Shown one piece after another: positions 19,528 through 27,958 of a stretch of DNA of 36,275 bases. Numbering within the stretch: the first letter of the stretch is position 1; each line of letters begins with the position of its first letter. The stretch is from Trichomonas tenax (taxonomy: Eukaryota > Parabasalia > Trichomonadida > Trichomonadidae). The position numbers were made by a program, and so were the translations under genes. Under the pieces are notes generated by a model. It was given only the letters and a program-made list of their open reading frames with translations, was not told the origin of the DNA and did no database searches. The stretch covers positions 1 to 36,275 of the forward strand of contig JALKBU010000504.1 of assembly GCA_023091735.1 (NCBI GenBank). Reading direction: 5' to 3'.

Positions 19528-19932
19528 TCAAGCCTTCTCAGCTTGCCTGGAAATGAAATCTTGTAGATTGTCATGGAGAATCGATTGTAATTCATCAACA
19601 GTAATTCGAAAACTTGCTTCTGCAGGACTAGAAGGTTCCGCAGCGGCACCGTCTGTAGCCCTTTCTTCTTCTTGAGGCTCTACAGACGCATCATCTGGTT
19701 TCTTTTGGGCAAATCGAGCCATAATTCCAACGCTATTCATTTGTGTTGATAACCGTCGAGAGATTCTGATGGGTGTTGAATGTTTGAAAAGCTTGTAGAA
19801 ATATTGTTCGAATGTTTCCCAGCCTTGCTCGTTATTCTCCGGATTGTGATCTGGAGGATGACACTTATTAATTTTGTCACATGAATACTTAATAATTCCG
19901 TATATATTTGGCACAAGAAAAATATTCTTGAA
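19528..19932 (-). CDS. Gene-like ORF inside the element, C-terminal part of an unknown protein
   Basis: The frame is open from a TAA near 19933 down to the stop at 19528, but it has no ATG at its head; the first usable codons would be GTG or CTT. Composition is protein-like: a Trp/aromatic segment (GWETFEQYFYKLFKHS), then an acidic Ala/Glu/Pro-rich linker (about residues 70-100), then an amphipathic helix (VDELQSILHDNLQDFI). GC content is higher than the surrounding DNA. It may be the 3' end of a truncated element gene, or a second exon. I see no transposase, integrase or polymerase motif. Confidence 0.4.
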   Translation of the reverse strand, partial: FKNIFLVPNIYGIIKYSCDKINKCHPPDHNPENNEQGWETFEQYFYKLFKHSTPIRISRRLSTQMNSVGIMARFAQKKPDDASVEPQEEERATDGAAAEPSSPAEASFRITVDELQSILHDNLQDFISRQAEKA

Positions 19933-20576
19933 TTAAGAATGGAATTAAGAGACTTGATAAGATTGCATCACAAACATAATGCAACAATACGTTGATATTT
20001 GATATTTAAGTTCATAATTATATAAAAAGATCTTAAATATATAACGATTTAAACATTTATGACACTTTTTAAGGAAAAAACTTAGAAAACCTTCATGATT
20101 CAGCAAGAGGAACAAGAAAATTCACATCTTAGTATGCAATAAAAAATAAACGGAAAAATTTTGTATTTGATATTTTCTTCTGGCTAACAAAAAGCTACGG
20201 GAATTAACGTATAAATTAGCATTTAGGAGTAGGTTATAGTTCTTTAGTAACAAAGGAAAAGTCGGGCTATATTTTTAGAAAAATACATTTTAAAATTTGG
20301 TATAGCTTTGATGAGCCTGTTGTACCTTCTGATCAAACAGAAGATCACAGGCAAAGTTTCAGCGAAAACAAAGACTTTTGAATTCAATTTAAAATATTTG
20401 GTTATCTGTTATAGCTAAGTATGTGGCTCCATGTAAGATAAAGGAGCATGGGGTCTTGTATATGAGTAACTCTATCATGCTCCAAATGATCCAAGCTAAG
20501 GAGCTTTAAGCAATCATCTTTATAGCCGTTAAGTTTTTAACGTCTTTTCTATCGTCGTTTACACACCTCGTAATCT

Positions 20577-20584
20577 TCACCATA
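20577..20584. repeat. Target-site duplication, right copy (CTCGTAAT)
   Basis: Exact repeat of 18520-18527 at the outer edge of the terminal repeat. Confidence 0.7.
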
Positions 20585-21309
20585 ATCTATCATGTTTTCT
20601 AAGGGCGTTTTTGGCTAAATTCAATTTTAAAAATATTCAAATGGTTTCGGATGCAAAAAGTTGAAGATAACTCACTCTGTGTTGTTTTTTAGCCTATAAG
20701 TCAATGAGATTATTAAAAGAGCACATACTGTAGATTATAATGAGAATGATGTAATGTATGCATAATCATTTGTTATATAAAATCAAGAATCAAATGATCA
20801 CCAATGATTTGTTATTCCTTATTTTGTTTCCAGTTCTATTCTCAACCTTGACTAGCTTCAATAGCATCGAAATCAAATAATTTGATATAATTTAAAGAGA
20901 AAACACCCATATCAATTGGAAAGAATTATTCACCAGAGGATTGCCTGCAATTAGCATTAAGAACCAAAACTAATGAAAGATTGGTGAAGCAATATTTATT
21001 GGTGTCAATCCAGTTTTGATGTAAACAATTTTTATATGACAAATATTAAAATGTCAAAAATGTATTTTACGTGACAAATTTTGAGTGGCAAAAAATATAT
21101 ATTATATGGCAAATAATGAAATACTGAGAGTAAATGGGAAAATCCTTTATCGATAGAATATCTGTGATGCAGAGATACCAAAAATCAACGAATTGCTCGC
21201 TTTTTTCAAATAGAAGTTCAAAAAACTGACAGAGAGCCGATCGACATTTGAATTGTTATCGTTTTCATTTTTGACAAACCGTTTTAACTTTTCGTAGGAA
21301 GCTCATAAA
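20585..21309. other. Upstream region of the codon-biased membrane-protein gene
   Basis: No coding sequence recognised. The 3' half holds a cluster of TGNCAAA boxes (21037-21113, separate entry) and one more at 21272-21278. GCTCATAAAATG at the gene start supplies a TCATA initiator 7 bases before the ATG. Confidence 0.5.
21037..21113 (+). promoter_or_regulatory. Cluster of five TGNCAAA boxes
   Basis: TGACAAA (21037), TGTCAAA (21052), TGACAAA (21072), TGGCAAA (21086) and TGGCAAA (21107), spaced 14-21 bases apart in a degenerate tandem repeat. A sixth copy (TGACAAA) is at 21272, about 40 bases before the start codon. The position, 200-270 bases upstream of the only strongly codon-biased gene in the window, suggests an upstream activating region; this is inference. 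Confidence 0.4.
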
Positions 21310-21990
21310 ATGTGCTCCAAGTTCACGAAATCGATGATCCATACATACGTTTCCGCTGCCCTCGGCTCTGTTGTCTCAACAGCCGTCTCCCGTGGCATTG
21401 CTGGCGCCCAGGGCCCAATTGACTGGTGCGGCACAGCAATCGGCAGTCTCCAGACAGGTGTTGCCTTCATTTCCTATCCAGTTGCCGTCAAGATCCTCTC
21501 CAACCACTGCGAGTCATTCAGGAAGGACGTCGAGAATCCAAACGGCAATAAGTGCAAGGTCTACGTTCTCGGTGGTGCCCTTGGTGCAGCTATCATCACC
21601 GCCATCAACTTCCCACTCGGCAAGTTGAACATGAAGCGCCAAGGAAAGTGCAAGAAGGAGGATTGCTGCCCAGCTAAGTTCTTCAAGGGAATGGCCGGCG
21701 CTTGGGCTGACCAGCTCGGTGCTTCCATCGGTTTTGCCGCTACAAACAACACACTCGGTCCAAAGTGGGCAATTCCAAAGAACTCACTCCTCGCTTACCT
21801 CCGCGCCAACACACTCGTCCAGATCTCCAACATCGGTGGCAAGGTTCTCTCATATCCAATCCACAAGGTCCGCCACTGCGCTACACTCCCAGGAATGCTT
21901 ACAACATATCTTAAGGGAGCTCATGGCCCATGGGTTACAGGCGACGCTTGCCTCTTTTTCAAGGGAGTCTTCAACTTCATGCTCGAGTAA
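21310..21990 (+). CDS. Highly expressed small membrane protein, possibly a divergent mitochondrial-carrier-type protein
   Basis: 226 aa. Codon use is sharply different from its neighbours: C-ending codons and AAG/CGC dominate, the signature of a highly expressed trichomonad gene. The sequence alternates Gly/Ala-rich membrane helices (about 12-34, 42-62, 86-104, 126-146) with basic loops. Three stretches recall the carrier-family signature after odd helices (Pro, then basic residues): YPVAVKI (about 56-62), FPLGKLNMKRQ (101-111) and YPIHKVRHC (182-190). The C-terminus ACLFFKGVFNFML (213-225) resembles the last helix entry of ADP/ATP carriers. Carriers are normally ~300 aa and have Px[DE]xx[KR]; the acidic residue is missing here, so this would be a very divergent or degenerate member. 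If correct, hydrogenosomal localisation is likely. Alternatives are Tim17/22-type or another abundant organelle membrane protein. Stop TAA within TAAA. Confidence 0.45.
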   Translation: MCSKFTKSMIHTYVSAALGSVVSTAVSRGIAGAQGPIDWCGTAIGSLQTGVAFISYPVAVKILSNHCESFRKDVENPNGNKCKVYVLGGALGAAIITAINFPLGKLNMKRQGKCKKEDCCPAKFFKGMAGAWADQLGASIGFAATNNTLGPKWAIPKNSLLAYLRANTLVQISNIGGKVLSYPIHKVRHCATLPGMLTTYLKGAHGPWVTGDACLFFKGVFNFMLE

Positions 21991-22889
21991 AACTATTGCG
22001 AAATTTTGCCAAATTCGTTTTGTCATTATTAAAATCAATCGAAATACCTACTTAGCAATGCCAAAATCCATAATGATATTGAGAGATCAATATGATCACG
22101 GCAATATTGATCGCAGAAATTAATATAATATATAAATTTGATAAGCGAGAGAACATAGTTTCTAGTTTAAAACTCAAATATACAGCTCTATATCTATTTG
22201 TCTATGATAGCGTATTTAATATTTATTCGATTTGAAAAATTATATATTTTTATTTTAAAATAATTCTTGAAAATTTAGTATAGATCCGACTTTTTCCCAA
22301 GTATTGGGGATCCAAAAACTTATCCGTCCCTTATCCAGAACCTTAAAAAACGTGATTTTTTTGAATTTTTATTTTTGCAATATGACAAATAATTGAATTA
22401 GAAAAATAAAACGCGTATTATAAAACATATTAGAGAGCCCTTAATTATGGACATGCATTTCTGACATGTAAATAAAACTTGTCAGATCATCCTGCTTTTG
22501 GGAATATATTGAAAATATTGAAAATTTTTGTTAAAAATATTGAAAATATGGAGATTTGGGAGATTTTAAATAATAGAATGAGCTATAATATAAGTATAGA
22601 ATCTAAAACTGCGAGAATAATACGTAAAATTTCTTTACATCATGGAAAATTTAATAAATTTAAGTACAATAATAAGATTAAAAACATCATTAAACTAAAT
22701 TTAGTTTTCAACAGAAAATTTGATCCTAAATCCAAAAGATGAAGACATATAAACGAAAAATAAAATCTCAAAAATCATAAAATAACGACTCTATCGCTAT
22801 AAACAGCAAAAACAATCATAAAAATCACAAAAACAGACCAAAATAGAACCAAACAAACGACCAATGTCATTTTTTTATTTTCTTTTTAT
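21991..22889. other. Intergenic region
   Basis: About 900 bases of AT-rich DNA. An 87-codon frame (22479-22742) lacks an ATG start and is almost entirely Lys/Asn/Ile, as expected by chance. Immediately before the next gene, ATGTCATTTTTTT (22864-22876) supplies a TCATTT initiator 24 bases before the ATG. Confidence 0.5.
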
Positions 22890-24509
22890 ATGGATCAAAT
22901 CTTTGTCAATCCCAACGAAATAATTGGGATTGACATGGAACTCGAGCGAAAAAAGATCCTTGTTCCAGAGTATTCGGGTCTTGGTCCTCCAGATTTGGTC
23001 GTAGTTTTAAAAGATATAAATGGAACGCTTACCAAGTTCTATCACCAGGTCTATGGTATTACGTACAAGAACCAGTGCGGATTTATTGACTATTTTAATA
23101 ATTTTGTTCAGCTGAACTATCAGAAAAACAAAATCAACAATATTTCTTACGGTTACGTTATAACTTGGGACAGTATTTCGAGGCAGGACTACTACATACC
23201 ATCATATCCGATTAAATTTTCGAAAAATCCAAATTGGCTAAATTTGCATATTTCATCTGTCTTGAGATTCTATAGACACGATAGTTCTCTGCTTTATTCG
23301 ATATATGGAGGCCTTCCGGTAGCTTGTCCGGTTTCTATCACGATTCCAAACTTTGAAATTTCGTTAAATGACTTAGAATACGCTGCAGAGCTTTTCTCGA
23401 TGTTCTCACATACAATGGAGCAACAATTAGCGATTTCTCGTGCTCTTTTGTGTAATTGCTCAACTCCGCAAATAATGAAATTTTTATACGCTTTTTCGAA
23501 CTCCCTTCCAGCAGTTTTAGTCCATATTACGAAAATTATTCCTCCTTATACAGCTATTGAGAGCGGATTGTATTATTTGATTGAATCTCATTTAGACACA
23601 TTTTCAGATGATTTAGAGTCGGTTTTTGCTTTGTTTATGCATTACCTGACGAAAGGACACATAACAAAGTGCAAGAGATACATTCCTTTACTAGAACAGA
23701 CAAAGTTTCTTCATCCACAATCTTCCATTTGTCTTGCAAGGTTCTGCATTGCAACGAAAGACTTAGAAAGCGCTTTTTATTTATTAAACATCGCAGGAAT
23801 ATCAAAAGGTTGGGTTCTTCCCGGACTTTCACCGCAAATAGATCCAAACAATCTCGTCATAGAAAACAACTTTCCGCCAACACACACGAAGCTTGAAAAG
23901 AAGATCGTTTCATATCCAGTCACAGGACGAACGCAGGCGTACTTTGATGCGATCAATGAATTGATTAATGCAATAGGACAAGCAAACTTTGTTCGAAGAT
24001 TCAACAATTTTAAATCTCTTAATCAATCAAAGATGTTCGAGAATCAGTGTCCAGAGTACCCTTTCTATTACTCAGACTCCTGCAAATCAACAGAAGAGTT
24101 TTATTTATATGATCCAGGCGTTGAAATGACACCATTTGTCAGCAGTGAGTTAAAGAAAGTTCCGCTTTCATCTCGTTTTGATGAAATGGTGAATTTAGTC
24201 TTAGAAGGAAAGAATAGAATGAACAAATTAAACGCACAGTTATATGAAAGGGCACACTTCAAATCTACTGATTTACTGCTTGCTGTTAGATTCAAAGATG
24301 GAGTTGTTGCAAGCGTTGTTTTCGAGTACTTAAAGCACAACCAGAAGCTCACAGGCGCGGGATATCTTCTCATGCTTCGCGCGATGGTTCATGGATTTGT
24401 TGATATCGACATTAATTCAGATCCAAATATATTAACAGCTGATCAAGCTTCAGTTATACCCTTTGCAAAAGGTTTCGTTCGCAAGCTTATTGACTTGGAA
24501 CGAGTATAA
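22890..24509 (+). CDS. 539-aa protein, candidate ChAPs-type trafficking adaptor
   Basis: Soluble, mostly helical, no signal peptide. An N-terminal beta-rich third (about 1-135: PDLVVVLKDI, YGYVITWDSI) is followed by helical repeats from about 160. One pair looks like a TPR: SSICLARFCIATKDLESAFYLLN. Then comes NNFPPTHTKLEKKIVSYP, and near the C-terminus LKKVPLSSRFDEMVNLVLE with a final helical segment. TPR-like repeats followed by a conserved 'P..F..+.....D/E' segment suggest the ChAPs family (Bch1/Bud7 type exomer subunits that bind Arf1 and sort cargo at the trans-Golgi). The similarity is from memory and modest. It fits, but is not proved by, the presence of an ArfGAP gene in the window. 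The first 15 codons contain a perfect 11-bp hairpin. Stop TAA. Confidence 0.4.
   Translation: MDQIFVNPNEIIGIDMELERKKILVPEYSGLGPPDLVVVLKDINGTLTKFYHQVYGITYKNQCGFIDYFNNFVQLNYQKNKINNISYGYVITWDSISRQDYYIPSYPIKFSKNPNWLNLHISSVLRFYRHDSSLLYSIYGGLPVACPVSITIPNFEISLNDLEYAAELFSMFSHTMEQQLAISRALLCNCSTPQIMKFLYAFSNSLPAVLVHITKIIPPYTAIESGLYYLIESHLDTFSDDLESVFALFMHYLTKGHITKCKRYIPLLEQTKFLHPQSSICLARFCIATKDLESAFYLLNIAGISKGWVLPGLSPQIDPNNLVIENNFPPTHTKLEKKIVSYPVTGRTQAYFDAINELINAIGQANFVRRFNNFKSLNQSKMFENQCPEYPFYYSDSCKSTEEFYLYDPGVEMTPFVSSELKKVPLSSRFDEMVNLVLEGKNRMNKLNAQLYERAHFKSTDLLLAVRFKDGVVASVVFEYLKHNQKLTGAGYLLMLRAMVHGFVDIDINSDPNILTADQASVIPFAKGFVRKLIDLERV
22905..22934 (+). other. Perfect 11-bp hairpin at the start of the coding region
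   Basis: GTCAATCCCAA (22905-22915), loop CGAAATAA, TTGGGATTGAC (22924-22934). It begins 15 bases after the A of the ATG, so the mRNA would carry a stable stem just inside the coding region. It encodes VNPNEIIGID without strain, so it may be chance. Confidence 0.7.
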
Positions 24510-24551
24510 TTTTGTTTTGTATTTTTATTTATGTTTATAATAAAGATTATT

Positions 24552-26165
24552 TTAATCAAGAACACCATAACCCTGAAGAAGGAACATTCCTTTCATCTTG
24601 ATCCTTTTTCCTTGGATTTCAGATTTCTGGAAATCTTTTGGTGGAACTCTATATTGAGATTGGAATTCAAACACTGCAAGTTGACCAATTGTGGAATATG
24701 CTCTCATCGTCACTGTTCCATCTTGATTGATGATGCATGAAGATGTTGCAAGTTTATAATCACATTGTGGGACAAAACATTTTGTCACATTTTCAATCTT
24801 GAAGGTGTAATCTGTGTCTGTTTTTTCGATAAGTATTGGAACATAGCAAAGTCCAGATCCATCTCTCTTGCACCAACCGCTCCAGTAGTCTGTTGGTGGA
24901 TCTTTAACGGCTCCAAGGGCATTTGCCATAAATGTGGTGTCTTGCTAGATTAAATCATATATTTCCTTATATTTTAAGTGCCATGTGATAAATTCCCACA
25001 TTGGATCATTGTTATTCAATACAATATAGAATGATATTGGCATATATCCTGCAATGGCTCCAAACACAAATAATGGTTCCATTGTATTAGCATCCCATGG
25101 GTTATTTTCGATGCTGATGTAAGACATTCCTTTCGAGCCCATTGTGTAATGATTTCCAAACAAGTATTTTTTCATACCCATTGTATATAAGTTATCGCTG
25201 GGCCTTCAATTATTCCATATACGTCTTCCGAATGTCTTGATATGCTTTGCTATTTGAGGGAGAATGGAGTCATGAAAAATATAATGTCAGGATCATTCCC
25301 TGGATTGACTTCTTTTATCTTTTTGATTAAGTTCAACTGAGCACCTTCTGTTGGAACAATTTCTCTATCTCGCGTCTGATCAACGATCGCATATGGCATG
25401 AAGTCAGTTGATTGATATAAATCGGTAGATGAATCGCGCGAATCCATCCAATCGAGGACAATTGCAGCATTATCGCCTAATGTTAAATCAAGTGAATTTA
25501 AGTATTGGTTATCCATAACATAAGCCGCATAATACTTTTGTTTATTAGTCTAACTATCCACGTAACAAAATGGTTTGTCTAACAAATCATAGATCCTATG
25601 ATTATAAATAGCATTGCAATCAAAGATTTTGTAAGGTGCAATATTTCTGGCTTTTTGAATGTTGCCATACCAATTGGTACCAGCGTTCCAGTTATATTTG
25701 AGTTTCATAGTATCCGTCGCAAAGGTGTAATAATCATAATTACTATAAGTATATACACTTGTAACTGAAAAGAATCCATCGTTGTTATCGAAGAAATCGG
25801 GGAGAACTCGGTGATAGACTTCCATAGCTTCGCGCCATAATGATGTGCACGTTGCTTCTGTCAAAATGTATGAAAGTGTTGTTTCTTGGAGAGTTCTCAG
25901 GCTGATGTTGAATGAAGAGTGTTCAATTCCCGGTTTGTTTTCTTTGAATGCAGATTTCACGTACTTTTTCCAAAAGATGTGAGCTCACTCCAGGATACAG
26001 TTCAACGACAAGTTTGTAGTTCTTTTTCACAGGGATAAATTTGTCTACAGTTGCAGAACTGCCAATTTGAACTCCTCTTTTGAGTGTAATTGTTACTTCT
26101 TCGATAGGATTGTAAACGAGGAAGTCACACGTCCCAGTTCCATACCCATTGCATTTATACTCAGT
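24552..26165 (-). pseudogene. Long unrecognised gene interrupted by three in-frame TAGs and two frameshifts
   Basis: Read on the minus strand from 26165, protein-like sequence runs to 24552. The first piece (CNGYGTGTCDFLVYNP, then VTITLKRGVQIGS) shifts frame at an A5 run (about 25968-25972) into 25960-25550. That frame meets TAG after FCYVDS, continues in frame (TNKQKYYAAYVMDN, LTLGDNAAIVLDWMDSRDSS) to TAG after MTPFSLK, then shifts near 25190 into 25181-24945. It meets TAG after YDLI, then continues in frame (QDTTFMANALGAV) to the TAA at 24552. About 530 residues in total; many Cys, Trp and Tyr, with no membrane segment in the visible part, so a secreted or lumenal domain is plausible. The start is missing. 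I do not recognise the family. All three nonsense codons being TAG is noted as a finding. Confidence 0.6.
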
Positions 26166-26250
26166 TTAATTATATTGTTCAATTCGCCTTTGCCTAATCA
26201 ACGCAAACCTTAATCATCAACTTTGACTCGAATTCATCTAAACTTTGCTG

Positions 26251-26319
26251 TTCAAAATATGGGACTGAGAAAAAAATTGAGAGAACTCATAGAAAAAAAA
26301 GTGCAACCCATATTTTGAA
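26251..26319. repeat. Inverted repeat, 13-bp perfect arms
   Basis: TTCAAAATATGGG (26251-26263) and CCCATATTTTGAA (26307-26319) surround 43 A-rich bases. It lies just upstream of the 5' end of the broken gene on the minus strand; role unknown. Confidence 0.7.
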
Positions 26320-27086
26320 ACATTTAGTTTTTTTGGTACCTTACGAGTGTGCCAAAATTTGCAAACTAGAATGACAGCTATACTCCTGTATGAGGAAGTG
26401 TTTGATACTAATATACTAAAAAAATATCATGAATTCGAGTCAGCACATTCATGATTTCGACAAATTCACGACAGGAAAGTAAAATAAGTTTTTGAAAAAC
26501 AAAACAAGAATATGTGAGTTATAAATCAGGTGTGATCATCATGAAATCGATCAATTCAAAATCTGATTATTAATTATGCCTGATTTGAACATGTTCTGGC
26601 ATAGCAATATTTTCCAAAGCCTATGCGTAGTATTTGTGACTCGTTGACACAGCAATTAATAAATGGAGGTGAAAATTTGCATCAATCACCGAAACAAACT
26701 TATGATTGGACTTTGCATGCAATAGGGTAGATTCGCATAAATACATGCTCGCAAAATTGGAGCTGTTCAATGAATTTATCATATTATTTCTAAGTAAAAA
26801 ATTGTATTATTTTTCTTTCATTGAGAAATTGAACAAGCAAACTGAAAACATAATGCATGTCAAGTAAAAATATGGTTTTTTAACAGTTATGAAGCCAAAC
26901 GCAACATTAACTTTTTAGTAAGGTATTTTGTTCTTTTTAAAGGTTCCTTGATCATTTTCACAGATCCATATGTTATGCGTAATGCATTCAATGAATATCT
27001 TCGTCCGAATTAGATATTTTATAAAATTATTTGAATATCACCATATATAAAATGGAAATATTGCTCTATTTCCTGTCAAACACATT

Positions 27087-27185
27087 CTCTAGGGTCGCAC
27101 ACTCTGTTGGCTCGGTCTTTGCCCCTTCTAAAGCAATATATACTTGACGGGGTGAGACACTCATCAAAATGGGGGCAGTCCCATA
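27087..27185. ncRNA. GC-richer island, possible structured RNA
   Basis: About 100 bases with clearly higher G+C than the ~25 percent surroundings, containing GGGTCGCACACTC, GACGGGGTGAGACACTCATC and GGGGGCAGTCCCAT. Short self-complementary pieces (TGAGacaCTCA; GGGGgcagTCCC) suggest local folding. No reading frame spans it. It does not match any RNA family I know, and I see no snRNA, SRP or RNase P core motif. Very tentative. Confidence 0.2.
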
Positions 27186-27958
27186 GTTTGAAATTTAGTT
27201 TAATTTACATCATTAAAATCATTCAATAAGCCGAGTTGTCCTTCAACAATACGATAAATGACGATTCTCAAACGATCATCATAGCTGTATGCCATTATAA
27301 CGTGCTTTAGTACAACATTTGATGCAAATCATCAAATGAATTATGCTGTATTCCTACATTTCACGTATAAATTTTCATATCCAAGTATTTAATGTTTCGT
27401 CTGATGATCATCTCCTTTTGGCCATCTTTTTATTTTGATATTTCATGTTTTTATTATCTATCACTGCAGCAATTACACTTAAAAAGCTAAGGCCATGCAA
27501 AGTCTTTTTGCTATTCTATTTACCAAACTATTTCTGATTTTAATCATCAAAAAATAAATTCTCGATGTACTTTCCTACTATATTCTGCACTATTTTCCTG
27601 ACTTCAACAGATATCAACTCCAAAGATTATTATTTCTAATTCTAGTTTCAAAATGTTTTTACAAAATATTTAACAAATGAAAGCGGTAACATATTGGATT
27701 GACTGCTGCATTGATAAGAATAAGTATTCTATCTAATCATAACCAAAATTCATTGTTTATCATTCGCAAATTTGATCTTTCATTGATAAATACCACATCA
27801 AAGACAGGCATATCATTAGACTTAAACGAAGAAAGATAGCCAACTCAGTCTGGCTTTATAAATGATATATTTTAGGGAGAAAAAAGCATTTTTAAGATTT
27901 ATGACATGTAAAAATAAGATTTTGTTTATAAAATTATTTACGTGACAGAAATCATTTC

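Larger units (their letters stand above)
18528..20576 (+). mobile_element. ~2.05 kb terminal-inverted-repeat element, probable DNA transposon or remnant
   Basis: The left end is AGAGGTGTGGAAAGGG; the right end is ...TTTACACAC immediately followed by CTCGTAAT, the same 8 bases that precede the left end. The right terminus is about 4 bases short of a perfect inverted repeat (CACACCTCT expected), which loss of one TCTC from a CTCTCTC tract would explain. Taken instead as a 6-bp duplication (CGTAAT) the right terminus would be CACACCT. The identity of the ends is supported by the deletion copy at 851-1143. Inside are a short internal repeat (GTGCGT...CCCACT, near 18852 and 18970), a GC-rich hairpin at 19135-19159 (TTGGGAGG...CCTCCCAA), and one gene-like frame of 128 codons without an ATG. 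No transposase motif is visible, so it is either non-autonomous or encodes an unknown protein. Confidence 0.75.
26166..27958. other. Long non-coding region upstream of the PDI gene
   Basis: Nearly 1.8 kb without a gene I can support. It contains a 13-bp perfect inverted repeat (26251-26319) and a GC-richer island (about 27087-27185). The last bases before the next gene, GAAATCATTTC, provide a TCATTT initiator 7 bases before the ATG. Confidence 0.5.

Noticed and set aside
21371..22123. Open frames overlapping the codon-biased gene (21371-21628 +, 21719-22123 +, 21561-21752 -)
   Set aside because: They are shadows of the 21310-21990 gene; its codon bias keeps other frames open, and their products are Ser/Pro/Gln-rich artefacts.
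22479..22742. 87-codon ORF
   Set aside because: No ATG start; Lys/Asn/Ile composition is expected from random AT-rich DNA; no initiator close to it.
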